NCBI GenBank assembly: GCA_018902385.1
Contig: JABSSW010000017.1
Coordinates: 248,001-312,000 of the forward strand
Origin: Physcia stellaris
Taxonomy: Eukaryota; Ascomycota; Lecanoromycetes; Caliciales; Physciaceae
Direction: 5' to 3'
Length of the DNA: 64,000 bases
In this document: in pieces, positions 22,330 to 35,019 of the stretch
Position numbering within the stretch: the stretch's first letter is position 1
Layout: every line of letters starts with the position of its first letter
Translations under genes and position numbers: made by a program
Notes under the pieces: model-generated
Database searches by the model: none
What the model saw: the letters and a program-made list of their open reading frames with translations, nothing else
What the model was told of the DNA's origin: nothing

Positions 22330-25300
22330 TTATAGCTGCGGCGCGCCCTGATGCTGCAGCCTACCGAATAGATGTTCGGGGGGTATCCGGCCCATGTTGC
22401 TGGTCTTGTCGAAGTACGACGTCGGTGCGGGCACGTAACCCTCGTTTTTGCGCCTATAACGCTCGATGAGGACGCCGGCGACGACAAGAAGGAAGATGGC
22501 GCCAAGGGCGCAGGCAAGAGCGATGAGGACCACTAAGCCCACAGCCATGTGTCCGCCTATTGAACATTTGATTAGCTTGACTTTGTGCGAAGGGTGAGGA
22601 AATGGAGGTAGATCTTACCTGAGTTTTTGAAGCTCAGGACCTTTTCCGAGAAGAGTTGCGATATACTGCCAGGGTTATTGCGAGAGGTGGAAAGTAAGAA
22701 AGGGGAGAAATTAGTGCCATTAAATAAGGCCGCAGAGGCATTGCCGAAATTGGGAAGATTAATCTGGCCAGTTATCAATAAGACCATTCCTCGGCCAACA
22801 AGATCGTTGCTGTCGTGATTCTCGCTCAGCTGCATCATCGATAATCCTCGGATTGTGGTTTGTTCACCGAAGGCCTGCCCGATTGATGTGAAGCTACCGT
22901 CGTATTTCATCAAGAAAGCCGAGCCATTGGTATTCTTGCCCGCAATCCAGAATTGAGAGCCGTCGTTGTTGGCAGGCGCAAGAGCTGTAACGGGACCGGG
23001 AACTTGGTTGGCTGCGTCATCAAGGGCTGACCACTCGGCTTTCTTTGCATCATAACTGGCCAGAGAGGTAGCGGAGCCGGATACTGTCAGGTTCCCACCT
23101 GCGAGGAGCTTGCTGCTTCCTTGCCAGGCAAACGTAGAGACACTACCGCTCAATTCGCTTCCAGGTTGGCTCCACTGTTGATTCTCGAACATGCAAACAG
23201 CAGGACATGGCAAAGAGCCCGCACTCTCGAAGCTGCCACCAACGTACACTTGTCGTGAGTTTGGGCGTGTGGTTATTGCATTGACTGCGACGTTATCGCC
23301 ACCGAGAGGTGGCGGTTGCGGGAAAGCATAATTTGCTTGCACAAGGTCATAGAGAATCAGACCATTGACATCGGCATTATTGACTTTGCCGGTGACTGTA
23401 CCGCCAGCATACAAAACACTGTCTTGAGTGGCAAGCGAGAGGAAGACCGACTCGGTATCAAGACCATTCTCCACGCCAGTAATTGTTCCCGTGCTATTAA
23501 GGAAGACAAGGTTGTTCACGGTTGACCCATTGCTCGCAGTAGCGGTGAAATGGCCACCAAGGATTGTAATGTTGGTATTGCCAGAGTTGTAAAATAAGCC
23601 CGTCACAGCGCCCGTTGTGTTCTGGCCGCTTACACCACTGACAGCTCGCTTTCGCTTCGACGAACCCGATGGCCGTTCAGGTTGGATCTTAACTCCTAGC
23701 GAGTTGATGCGCAGAGGATCTGATGTGAGGGAGACAGCGTCACCAGCATTGATGTCTTGCGATGAGATGCTGCCAGAAAGTAGTGGGGTACTACCTGTGA
23801 CGTTTGTCGAGGCACTAAGATAACCGTCGATGGCCATCGACTGAGTCGCAAGGTTTTGCTGCCAATTCTGCTGAGTTGGAACCCAAACAGCAAAGCCCGA
23901 GACTGAAATGTCTGGATTTGAGTCGAAAGCGTTGATTTGATCAAAAATGCCACTAAAGGCAATACATGTCTCAGGAGTATTTGTGGTTATGTTGAGGTCC
24001 AAAGGTACGATGGTATCGACCCGTCCGTTGACACCTGCGCCTACAGTCTGCCACGCTTGACTGGTCGAGTTGAAGATAACAATATTGTTCATACCGGGTG
24101 ACGTCGAATTGACCGTATCTGTGAAATTTCCAGCTACGAAAAGTAGATCCTCAAACGCGAAAAGAGTAGTAACCTCTGCGTTGAGGCCCGCTCCTGGCAG
24201 AGCGGTGGCATTGCTGCCGTTGATTGAGAAGATGTTTGTGATACCAGGCGCAGATAGGTTGCCGCCAGCATAAATGACTCCGTTGAGAATAGCAAGGCCG
24301 TTGAGCATAGCACCAGGATCAAGGCTCATGCCGGCTTTGTTTATAGCAGATTTGGAGAAATCCTCATCAATTGTAGCCTGATTGGGATCGAACTCAAAAA
24401 GACCATTCAACCCACCCGTAGAATTGGTAAGGACAAATCGGACTCGCTGAGCAACAATGCTGGTTCCTTCTTTCTGATCAGCCGCAGGCCGAAGCGTCAC
24501 GGACGGACGAAAGGAATCGCTGTTCGCATCGACGGGACCAAAATATAATTGGTCATATTTATCATAATTGTTAGTCTGATAGATAGTTGATTGTTGTGCC
24601 TGCCCAGGCTGGGTCTCTGACGAAAGGCTCCAAGTAACATTGACAATACCACGGCGGTCACAGCTTTGGTCCTGAATACAGCCTGGTGTATAAATAGTCA
24701 CCGAGTAATTGCCTGCTTGCTGTAAATCGGGTCTGAACGTTACTGATACATCGCTTGGGCCAGTTTTGGTACCAGTGAGGTTCGCTGTCAAATAGATAGA
24801 GTTGCTTTGGCCTGATGGTGTTACTTGCCATGGGCCTGTTGATGTTGCGTTCGATGGAAAATCGTGATTCACACAGGCGGGCTCATTCAAGTCTGACACG
24901 GCAAAAGCGTAGATATCTGCACGTAATCAGTCTCCACAGCAAATTCAAACATTTAGCGGGTCTCACCGTCTTGGAAAAGCTCAATGCCATTAAATCCACC
25001 GCCTCGACCATACCATGCTGATATGTCGATTTGGAACGAGCTCATACCCACGTTGTTAACAAATCGGAAGTCTTGGTAGGGGACTTTGGTATCATTGGAT
25101 AACGGACATCGAGCATCGCACGTCGCATTTCTGCCAGTTGCTGGGTCAATGAAGGTAAAGTTCATGATACCATTCAGAGGAAATGCGGTGAAACGAAAGG
25201 TTTCAGTCCCTCGCCCGTCTTGATGGGTGTTCCAAAGCCTTAGTTTAGTAGGTTGGAATCCAAAGCTTAGGTTCGCCCTCCAGAATCCGGGTGTGCCATC

Positions 25301-26128
25301 TTCCAGCAACCAGGTGTTTCCAACGCCATCCTGCCCGCTGGTTTTGCATACTATATTGTTAGGATCGCTAAAACCGTTTTCCGTCGTCGAGGATTCTGCA
25401 GTGATGTTGGCGGACGATAAGTTGATACTTTGTTGATCTTTGCGAGTCGGAGCCGTTGCATTGCCCAATCCTGTGAAGGATCCGGCAAAGATCATATTTC
25501 CGTTAGGAGCACCTCTGATCTGATTCACTGGGCCGTTGAATCCAGCAAAGGGTAGATCTGACCACCCAGCCATCCCAACCCAAGCGATTGCGTTTGTAGA
25601 ATTTCCACCTTTGAAATCTCCTCCAACATACACTGTATTTGTCTCTTGATCGCACCAGACAACATCGACAGTGCCATTCAGACCGGGTAGAGGTGTGATC
25701 TTCTGGGAGCTTGGATCATACATTGCAACACCCTGTGCTTGTTGATCTCCTAGGCTTGTAAAATTCCCTCCCACTATTACTCCGGCCAATGTCCCATCTT
25801 TCATGACAAAGGGACACATTGATTTGATGTAGCCATCAGAAGTAACAGTGGTGGCAAAATCACCGTTGGGACGCTGGGTAACAAGAGACTGGCTCCCATT
25901 GGTGTTGAAGCTTGATTCTGTCTGCTGCTGGTAGGAGTAGAGAGAGATGGCATCGAAATCTCCAGTGAGAGCCACCCGGCCTAGTTCTGAGAGGTCGAGG
26001 TTTGATGGTGGGACTGGCTCAAAGCTGAGCCCTTGCGCCGGCGCGATCATCTGATTCAAGACAGGCCATAGCTGTATGATGTACGCGAATTCCCCCGCGG
26101 TCGGGCCAAACAACGAAGAGAATCGCAT
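22330..26128 (-). CDS. RAX2: Rax2-type cell-polarity membrane protein
   Basis: Cortical landmark glycoprotein that, with Rax1, marks sites of polarised growth (bud sites in yeast, hyphal tips in filamentous fungi). Exons 26128-24967, 24916-22619 and 22556-22330 are joined by introns of 50 and 62 nt with exact phase, giving 1228 residues. The N-terminus has a hydrophobic leader, then LSFEPVPPSNLDLSELGRV typical of Rax2. The large extracellular part consists of repeated beta-propeller/kelch-like blades (GGNFTSLG, YVGGDFKG, FAGSFTGLG, YAGGNLS, VGGSFESAG) with many N-glycosylation sites. One transmembrane helix near the C-terminus (VGLVVLIALACALGAIF) is followed by a basic RYRRK stop-transfer and a short cytoplasmic tail of about 45 residues. 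The length matches family members. Confidence 0.95.
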
Positions 26129-27422
26129 CGTTCGACAATGACGACGATTGATGTTGATGCTCTGGTCAGGAAAGCCTGAGTGAGAGGCAGTCGCTCTTCA
26201 CCTAGGGTGGTGGGCGTGTCAGGAGTATGGCGGGCATGGGTATCCGAGGTGAAGGAAAAGCAACTAAAAGTGAGTCGATTTGAAACAATCAGTCTCGGAG
26301 GTGCCAACGCGCGAATGCTTGGAGTGAATTGTCGCGGTCTCGACAGCTGCCAATGCCGTGATCAAGCAAGGTGGTTGTCCAGTCCGGAGGCGTAACACGC
26401 AGAAAGAAGGGGAGAAGAGCACTTTCGGCCATGGATTTTCCGTCATGCAGATTTCGGGCCTTTTGGGACTAGCGCACCACCTTTAAATTGCCTCTAAGGT
26501 ACGAGATGGCACACTTTCATTTGCATCATCATTTCATTTTTTCATTTCTGCCATCCACCACCAATCATCCATGCTATCACTATCTTCTGCTTCTACAGCG
26601 ATAGCTGAAGTCACCCAAGAGGTTTCCTGGCACACCACTCAAGTAAATCAAAGGTAGAACGCAAGTAGACCTCGAGGAATGCTTCGGTTGTCGAGCGAAC
26701 GCGAACAATGAGCTAATTCCACATTGGGATTGCACAGCTAACCTGATTTGAAGTCGCTCTCCACTAGTCCTCGTACCTTGAGGTACCTTACCGTCTACAC
26801 CCTTCTGAATCTGATCCCATACTGTAGATATCCTTCCTGTTGTTCGCTTCTGGCAGGTGTAATACAGTTGTCGCACTTTGGTCTTTGTCAGTAATATCTG
26901 TGTAATGTCTTTGATAAGTGCAGCTGCCTTGAATCCTCTTCATTGTCCATTTTCCATGCCACGCCAACGCCATGCCTCTCGGCAATCTGCTGTGCGAATA
27001 GCCGACCCGTCTGAGGACACCCAAGCTCCAAGATAAGTACAAGCGACCTTCGCCTCGGACAATTCATGTCCACTGACCAACTCGAGCCATCCATCTTGTC
27101 ATCGATGCTTATGTTCGAGCCGCACTCATCGGCGCCTGTCATATCGGCATCGCGTCCATTCGCCCAAACCTTGGATGTGAGATGTTTCGAGCCACCACAC
27201 GCTTTGTTGGCGACGGTTGGCAATTGAGGTTGGAACAGTCGTCCATCTTACTTGACCGAATGGATTTGCGATTTCCCTCCTTCAATAGCGCTCCTCAGCC
27301 GCTGTTAGAACACACCTAAATTAGAATGAACACCATCCTAAAGCAGTGTCTCCCCGTTGATGAGTAAGCTTTCATTGCATTCGTTCACTCATTTATATAT
27401 CTCAAGATCATGTCGACCAAAT
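26129..27422. other. Intergenic region upstream of RAX2
   Basis: About 1.3 kb between the RAX2 start and the 3' region of OGG1. Minus-strand ORFs (26580-27223) overlap each other in different frames, have no domain and look non-coding. It should hold the RAX2 promoter. Confidence 0.5.
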
Positions 27423-27597
27423 TTAGATCCGTGTAAGTACTCTCCGCCGTTTTCTAGAGACTGGGGTTGCCTTGACCTCATCTGCTGCCAAAGGTCGCTT
27501 TTTCTCGAATGCATCTTCTGATTTGATCTCGGGTTTAATGTCGACATGCGCCTCTGAGTGCGCTTCCACGCGGGAATTGTTTTCGTCTTCTTCCTTC

Positions 27598-28933
27598 TTA
27601 ACCTCTAATACGTCTACCTTAGCAGTAAGTCGTTCGGAAAATACCTACGTAGATTTAGGACTCAGCATTGCCTCAGAAGTTTGATGAGTCCAGACAGATC
27701 CTATTATACCGCAAAGAAAACGGAGAATATGAAGTTTACTTACCCTAAGATCCGCAGTGAAAAGAACACTATGGGCCCAGCCGGCTTCTTGACCCCAAAG
27801 GCTGCGGAAGTGGTTTCCTATAGCATCGTAGGTCGCCTGTGTCAGGCTGCGGTGTTTGCCTTTACCGAATTTGTAGTCGCGCTGTGCGATCTGCCAAACT
27901 GCTCGATTTCAGTAAACATCTTAACTAAAGTCAACCGGAGGCTCACCATGCGTATCTACAGGGACAGCCTCCCCCCATCCTAGACCCATAAGACAAACAC
28001 AGTCTGCGACCTTCGGACCCACTCCTTGTAGAGTCAGCAGCTCAGCATGCGCGGTACGGTAGCCTTCCCTTCCTTCTGGACGCATCTCCCCAGCAGAGGA
28101 AATCTTGCAGCCCCGTACGGGGCTCTCTGGGTTCCGTAGGCCATCAAGCCATCCAGGTTCATGCTCCTTTGTTATCATGACGGCCGTTCGATAAAGATAT
28201 TTGGCTCGGTATCCGAAACCTAATAGTCGCAAATGGGCTTCAACGCTCGGATGCGCAAGGTCAGAAGGTTTGGGCATGTCGTGAAAGGGCTTCGAATCGA
28301 TATATCCAATCAGAGGGCCGTAATGAGCACATAACTTATCCATCTAATACCGGGCCTTCGTCAGTGAAGGTGATAGGATCGACGAAGAACTTGCTACACA
28401 CCATTTGAGATATGCGAATTATGTTATTGTTGCTACTACATATGAAGCCAACGAGGGCTTCCCATGCATCTTGCTTTAAATTGCGGACACCGATAAATTT
28501 GGGAGCCTTTTTCTTGAAATTTAGATCTGCAGATGACCACTGTTCATAGAGATCTGTCAAGCTCGGCACGAGGTTAAGATAGTGTCGTACCAGTCCCTCA
28601 GTATCATCGCCATCAGTGCGAAGATTAGGCGATGATGGTGGAGCTGAGGATGGAGGAGTTAAAGGTCCGCTGTAATTTTCCGGATACGTGGCTTGATAAT
28701 GTAGATGAGTCGAGTCCTGCCTAAGAGAGAGGATCCGGCCATCAATGGCGCAGGACCATGTGTTGTCTTCGGACTTTCTCCATCTAAACAACTGAATGTC
28801 AGTCTTTGATGGCATTAGACGAATTGCTCATTACACACCTGAATGATTGCCCACACCGAAGCGTCGTATCAAGGCACAGCTCTGTCAGATTTACTGGCAG
28901 CTTTCGCCACGCGACTTTGTTCATCGTTGACAT
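27598..28933 (-). CDS. OGG1: 8-oxoguanine DNA glycosylase/lyase
   Basis: Base-excision-repair enzyme removing 8-oxoguanine opposite C. Exons: 28933-28839, 28783-28402, 28343-27947, 27898-27744, 27645-27598. Introns are 55, 58, 48 and 98 nt and all phases close, giving 358 residues. The OGG_N domain starts CLDTTLRCGQSFRWRK. SSNNNIIRISQM precedes the helix-hairpin-helix LQGVGPKVADC with the catalytic Lys. The catalytic Asp is in PVDTHVWQIAQRDY. The frame stops after KVDVLEV. Shifting by one base at the AAA run 27600-27602 opens another 57 codons, ending at 27423 with a basic KRPL..RKRRR nuclear-signal-like end, so the true C-terminus is uncertain (an indel or another short intron). An upstream in-frame ATG at 29089 would add a basic 52-residue leader. 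Confidence 0.92.
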
Positions 28934-29197
28934 GATTGGGTCTATTGGATTATTGCCTTTGCTGGAGCTTCGAGGTTCATTCAGAAAGTCGCGGCACGCG
29001 TTTTTCAAGGCAGGCTTAGCCGAAAAGGCTTGGCGCTCGGCTTTGCCAGACCTCAAATTTCTCAGAGCTCCTACAAGGCTTGTTAACATCCTACAGAACC
29101 TGGTAAGTGTAACGGCTTTAGCCTCTAAGTCACTCTAAGGGCGCGCTGGTCACCTGGTTGATCCACCCACTACTCTCACATAATAGGACCCATCATC
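28934..29197. promoter_or_regulatory. Short bidirectional promoter between OGG1 and U2AF65
   Basis: Only 264 bases separate the divergent start codons. If OGG1 is sometimes started at the upstream ATG (29089), the spacer shrinks to 108 bases. No specific sites recognised. Confidence 0.5.
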
Positions 29198-31384
29198 ATG
29201 AATGGCGACAGCTATTCTTCAAGAGGCATGAGTGGAGCAACAGCCCTACCAAGGATTCGCAAACATGAGACTGACAGTCATTCACATGCTGCGGATGGTG
29301 GAAGATACGGATCTTCAAGAGATCAATATGTAAGTAGCACTGTCACCCAATAGCTGAATATGTGCTAATAGTAAGCTCTTTTAGGGTTCGAGAGATGACC
29401 GTCGCGAGAGAGACCCAAGAGACCGAGACCATCATCGAGGTGGAGACCGCCGGCGCTCAAGGTCACCTAGGCACCGAGACTCTCGACCATCTCGTCGAGA
29501 CATGGAGGTAGATTCTTATTCCTCAAGTCGAGATTATCGAGCGCGCGAACGTGAGGACCGATACACAGGAGGTCATGGCCGAGAAGAGAGAGGCTGGGAC
29601 CGGGATCGAGGCGATCGTGGTGATAGGGGTGACAGAGGAATGGCTAGGCGAGACGCTCGCCGTGACGATGATGATAGGCCACCTCGTCGGGATAGAGATT
29701 TGTTTGAGGGTCGTGACCGCCGCGGCCCCCGCGGTGGTGGTGGTGGCGGTCGTCCTAATGACAGAGGTGATCGTGACGAATTTGCAATGCAGATGGGAGC
29801 CCGCAATAGGAATAAGAGCGCTAGTCCGCCGCCGAAAAAGAAGGAGCCTACGCCTGATCTGACCGATACTACACCCGTCAATGAGAGAAAGCGAAGATTG
29901 ACGCAGTGGGACATCAAGCCTCCTGGCTACGAGAATGTCACAGCCGAGCAAGCGAAGCTCTCTGGTAAGTGTTCACAAATGTCCCCATTGTATTCATATC
30001 TAGCAGCTAAACTATGTTTAGGCATGTTCCCTCTCCCTGGAGCGCCTCGACAGCAACCAATGGATCCCAGCAGATTACAAGCATTCATGAACCAACCAGC
30101 AGGATCAGCCGGTAACGCAGCTCTTAAACCATCCAACGCCCGACAATCCAAACGTCTGTTTGTACACAACCTCCCCACCTCCGCGACTGAAGAGGCCATC
30201 ATCAGCTTCTTCAATCTTCAACTTAATGGTCTGAACGTAATAGAAGGCGTGGACCCCTGCATTTCCGCACAAATCGCAAAAGACCGCGAGTTTGCCCTGC
30301 TCGAGTTCAAAACCCCCAATGAAGCTACCGTTGGCCTTGCACTCGATGGCATCACCATGGACAGTGATGCTATGGACACAGGATATGGAGCAACGAATGG
30401 TAGTGCACAGGGACTTTCTATCCGCCGTCCTAAAGATTATATCGTTCCCTCTGCCAATGAAGAGACTGAGTACGAAGAGGGCGTCATATCCCCTGTCGTC
30501 CCTGATACGCCGAACAAAATTAGCATCACCAATCTATTGCTAAATCTGAGCGACGACCAAGTCACCGAGCTGCTTGTCGCTTTCGGTCAGCTAAAAGCCT
30601 TCATTCTAGTCAAAGATCAAGGCACCGAAGAGTCGCGAGTACGTCGACCTCTTGCCCCCTTGTATCCCGCCAGCTTCTCATCTATCTTACTAACTATAAT
30701 GCTTGTCGCTAGGGTATCGCATTTTGTGAATATGTTGACCCCGCCTCTACCGATATCGCCGTAGAAGGCCTCAACGGCATGGAACTAGGCGATAAGCATC
30801 TCAAAGTCCAACGGGCCAGCATCGGCGTTACGCAAGCCTCCGGTCTGGAGATGGGTGTCAACGCTATGTCCATGCTCGCCGGCACAACCTCCAACGATCT
30901 GGAAGAAGGCCGCGTGTTGCAGCTCCTCAACATGGTTACGCCCGAGGAACTCATTGACAACGAGGATTATCAAGGTACGTTACTCACTCGCTACAGAACC
31001 TGTTTCGGTGTCCTTCTTAGGCTAATACATGAGTGCAGAAATTTGCGAAGATATTCAAGAGGAATGCGAAAAATACGGTAAAGTAATCGAGATGAAAATC
31101 CCACGCCCCAGCGGTGGCAGCCGGCAATCCAATGGCGTCGGCAAGATCTTCATCAAGTATGAAAGCACGGATGGCGCTAGGAAGGCGCTGCAAGCATTGG
31201 CGGGCCGCAAGTTCCAGGATCGCACTGTGGTTACTACATATTTCTCTGAGGTGAGTTCTTTCGTCGTCGTCCTCTATCGTCTGAGTCTTTCTTGATCGAA
31301 TGGCTTGGTCTTGATGCGTAAAGGGAAGTGGAGCGCTTGCTGATGTTGCGCAAACAGGAGAATTTTGAAGTCAATGCGTGGTAA
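29198..31384 (+). CDS. U2AF2: U2AF large subunit (U2AF65)
   Basis: Recognises the polypyrimidine tract at 3' splice sites and hands the branch site to SF3B1 (S. pombe Prp2). Exons: 29198-29329, 29385-29964, 30022-30638, 30713-30974, 31039-31250, 31358-31384. They sum to 1830 nt, 609 residues. The N-terminal 170 residues are Arg-rich with RS/RD/RG repeats, then comes the U2AF35-ligand-like RLTQWD..PPGYENVT. RRM1 begins near residue 282 (KRLFVHNLP), RRM2 near 402 (NKISITNL), and the C-terminal UHM carries LNMVTPEEL..EDIQEECEKYG and the KALAGRKFQDRTVVTTYF end. The last exon is only 27 nt (ENFEVNAW, stop). Intron 2 (29965-30021, 57 nt) is in frame and stop-free. Confidence 0.95.
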
Positions 31385-32759
31385 TTGTCATGTGCTGCAA
31401 GGGGCTTTTGAGGCTCTATCTAGAGCAAATGCGAAAAGACGAAGTAAGGGAAGATATGGGGAAAAGTGTGCATTCATCTCAAACCTGTATTACTCATACT
31501 CTCTACCAACACTAGATGCGCGGGATTTAATCTACGCTTTGCATGCACGTCATGCACACAATGACTTTCAATACCTTGTTTGCACGGCTTGCATCAAATC
31601 CCAAGCCCCTTGTTCACCAACTCGATTCTCTGTTTTGGAGAGGGGGATCGGAGGTCTGTGCTGGACTCTGCTTGCGGATGGTGTTACAAGCATGCACATC
31701 TACCTAATCCCTTGCCAAATGTTGCCTGGATCTCCCATCCATTTTCCCCGTGTTCTCTTTTGTTCTCTATATACGGTATCTCATGGTCAATTATCGTCAA
31801 GGTGAGCTAAGTCCAAACACCGAGCCTTGACTTCTGCCGAAAAGAGGGGTATCATTCTCGCTGAAGCGTGCTATGTCCACAAGAAGGGAATGAGGATGCA
31901 CTTTTTTCTTCCCCGCTTTATCGCTGTTGTGGGACATACTTGTTCCGTTGGAGTGTTACACTATGGCCTGATGCCGATGGTTCTTATCTGTCATAGGTCG
32001 AACGAGAGGAGACGCGACAGGAGATCTAATGCGACGATAATCACAGTTTCAACATTGATTGGAAGGAAAGGGTCAGTGCGTGGTTCATGGCATGTTGAGT
32101 AACCATTCTCATAGCTTGCTTGGTTCTCTTGATCCTGAGATAGAGACTAAGCTTATCATTACTTGCGATGTTCAAGGAAGGTAAAGGTATATTCGAATGG
32201 TGAGAAGTGGGTGAAGGGTATTTGGTTCGTTCGTTTCATTGCAGTCACCTGCTTAGAGTGATAAGAGCTCCACGGTATCTAAGGATACTCGAGGCAGCAA
32301 CGACTGTATTCAATCGGGCTGAGCAATATATTTCCAATTGAGTCTATGTTCTAGTAAAGAAATCCATTTGAATTATCGAATGAAAGTTCCAGACTGGACG
32401 AAGCTTGCTAGGAGCACGTGACTCTTCTCGCAATTTTCTTTACTCGTACATATGCGGGCCTAGTACTCTACTCTATCGTAAGCGGGCCGTTACTCCGTTG
32501 CAACTCCCGAAAGGCAAACCAGTAGCTCGCCTCACTCGCGTCATCTTACGATCCAACAACACAGAAGTACTTAGTAATAAGTAACTCAGTGGACCTCTTC
32601 TCTCTGAAGACCTCTTCTCTCCGAAATTTTCATGACAACCAACATGCTTCTGGGCAGTCAAACTTTTCTTAGACGCTTTCCCCAACGCTGAAAGTTTTTG
32701 TTACCTAGCCTCAGCTTACCCCGTTCTCCACGTTTGCTCGAGCGCCGTTTTTGCCGACC
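31385..32759. other. Intergenic region
   Basis: About 1.4 kb between the U2AF65 stop and the zinc transporter start. Overlapping short ORFs (31365-32102) lack domains. A small direct repeat, cctcttctctc, occurs twice near 32595-32620. No gene is supported. Confidence 0.5.
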
Positions 32760-34673
32760 ATGGCTCCTTCAAAGTCTACCAGGATAATCATTCTCCTGGC
32801 GATAGATACTGCATTCTTTTTCCTTGAGCTGATAGTGGGTAAGTTAACAGACTAAGAAAGCATGCCTCTCAACCTTTGAAATTGACATTGGCATAGGCTC
32901 CGCTGTGAGCTCCCTCGCACTCATCGCAGACTCTTTTCATATGGTTTGTCGACCACTCTCCGAAACAGATTTCTTTACGCATGTTGACACCAGGCTCGTA
33001 GCTCAATGATGTTCTTTCGCTTTGTGTCGGTCTATGGGCTGTCAAAGTTGCTAACCAAAAGTCCAATTCGAAGAAGTACACATATGGCGTGAGTAACCCC
33101 TTAAAGCCTTAGATCTCCTGTTCTAGGGGAAGAACACTAACCTGTCTCATAGTGGCAACGAGCAGAAACATTGGGTGCTCTTGTCAATGGAGTCTTCCTT
33201 GTAGCGCTATGTATAACAATCTTTGTAGAGGCTCTACAGAGATTCGTCGATCCACCAAAAATTTCAAATCCGAAGCTAGTGCTGAGTGTTGGTAGCCTTG
33301 GTCTCGTTTCCAACATAGCCGGTCTTTTCCTCTTCCATGATCATGGTCATAGTCACGGTGGAGATAACGGGCACGGTCAATCTAAGACCCTCGCGGATGC
33401 TGAAGAGGGCCATAGTAATGGTGGTCTCAGAGATGAAGGATACACAGGAGGAGACGTTCACACAGAGGCGGTTGCAGACGAAGGAGGGAATGTGGCAGAT
33501 GTTTTGCCTCAAAACACTATTGCTGGTTGGCCAAAAACCAAACTTATACCAAAGCACAGTACTAGATCAGGATCGAAAGGTTTTACCAAATCTGACGAAG
33601 ACGGCTCTACCGCTCGGGAAACGGCGTCCCCGCTCTCGACCAGATTGTCAACGACAAGCCATACCTCCAGACGTCACCGCCGACATACAAGCGCGTCCAG
33701 GTCGAGATTGGCTAATCCTGACGACATTAATATTCATCCTGCCAGCTTCCGCAATGAGATCATTGCCGCTAGTCGTCTGGGAAACATCGAGTCTGACTCT
33801 GACTCCGAATTCAGCGGCGCAGAAGAAGCCGTTGAGGATAACGAAGAGTCTCCTCTTATCAAACATTCTGCTACCAAGGGCTCGGCAAGCCATGACCATG
33901 GACAACCCTCCTCAACCGGTTACAGCTCAGTGCATAAGACACATAAACATGCTCAGCCTAAAGACGAGGAGCCTAGCGGCGGACATTCCCATAGCGACCT
34001 AAACATGCGCGGTGTTTTCCTCCATGTCCTGGGCGATGCTCTTGGTAATATCGGTGTAATTGGGTCGGCTCTCTTTATCTGGCTAACGCAATACTCGTGG
34101 CGCTTTTACGCGGACCCCCTCATATCTCTGATCATCACAGTCATAATCCTTGCCTCCGCAATTCCTCTGTGCAAGGCAGCTTCGCGTATCCTTCTGCAAG
34201 CCGTTCCCGCTGGTATCAATGTGGACGATATCAAAGACGATATTAATCTGCTCCCCGGGGTAATCAGCTGTCACCATCTTCATGTCTGGCAGCTCAGCGA
34301 TACTAAACTGATTGCTTCGTTACATATTCAACTCGAGTATGACATCAAGGGCGAAGGTTCGGCAAGGTATATGGCAATCGCTCGCGCTGTACGCAAATGT
34401 CTCCATGAGTACGGCATACATTCTTCGACCATACAGCCGGAATTCTGTCTCGTTGAAAATCACAATCATAAGAGTCACGCGGCATCAGATAGTGAAGGGG
34501 ATGGTGAGAATGGGACCAAGACCAGTGGAACAGCGAATAGTAGAGCGGCAAGCACCAGGAGTGAGCCTGAAACTTGTCTACTTGAATGTGGGGATGAATG
34601 CGGTGATGGCCGTCAGTGTTGCGCGCCGGGGGCTCTTGAATCCGGGAGAGAGCATGAAGAAAACGGAAAATAG
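32760..34673 (+). CDS. CDF-family zinc transporter (Zrc1/Cot1-like)
   Basis: Proton-coupled cation-diffusion-facilitator that loads zinc (and possibly cobalt or cadmium) into the vacuole or secretory pathway. Exons 32760-32838, 32897-32943, 33002-33088 and 33153-34673 join in phase to 577 residues. Six membrane segments are expected. The zinc-site HxxxD pairs are visible in TM2 (H41..D45 in DSFHMLND) and TM5 (H362..D366 in HVLGDALGN). The cytosolic loop between TM4 and TM5 is very long (about 210 residues) and His-rich (HDHGHSHGG, GGHSHSD), with Ser/Arg-rich stretches. The C-terminal cytosolic domain holds LLPGVISCHHLHVW, as in ZnT proteins, and a Cys-rich tail (CLLECGDECGDGRQCC). Those tail cysteines may bind metal. 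Confidence 0.93.
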
Positions 34674-35019
34674 CGAGATGTCTAGATCTTTGGGCTCTGA
34701 CATGTACTTTGTATACCAGCTCTTGAGCCGAGGGTACGTAGACTCACCTGTACAAAATCAGTTCCTGGTTGCTGATGGGTATGGTTGGATAGCTCCGAAA
34801 GTGGTGCTTTCGGCTTGATAACGCTTCATCTCACTTGACACCGATTGCGTGAGGCCTTGTGTCACCTCCACAGACTAGTAGTATCCCGCACTCTTGATTC
34901 GGTTTATCCCCATCCGACAACGGCCCTTCTAGTGTCCTCATTCCTGATCATGACCAATACGTTGGCTCCCCCAGGCTAGGCTGTCCTCGAATGAAGTCTG
35001 CATACCGATTAGCGTCACC
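34674..35019. other. Intergenic region
   Basis: About 350 bases between the zinc transporter stop and the SRR1-like start, same strand. No gene seen. Confidence 0.5.

Noticed and set aside
26580-27223. Overlapping minus-strand ORFs upstream of RAX2
   Set aside because: Different frames, no domain, no consistent splice sites.
29523-29951. Antisense ORF inside U2AF65 exon 2
   Set aside because: Mirror of Arg/Asp-rich RS-domain codons; sense strand has clear U2AF65 homology and splice logic.
31365-32102. Plus-strand ORFs after U2AF65
   Set aside because: They overlap the last U2AF65 exon or follow it, lack domains, and fit 3' UTR or intergenic sequence.
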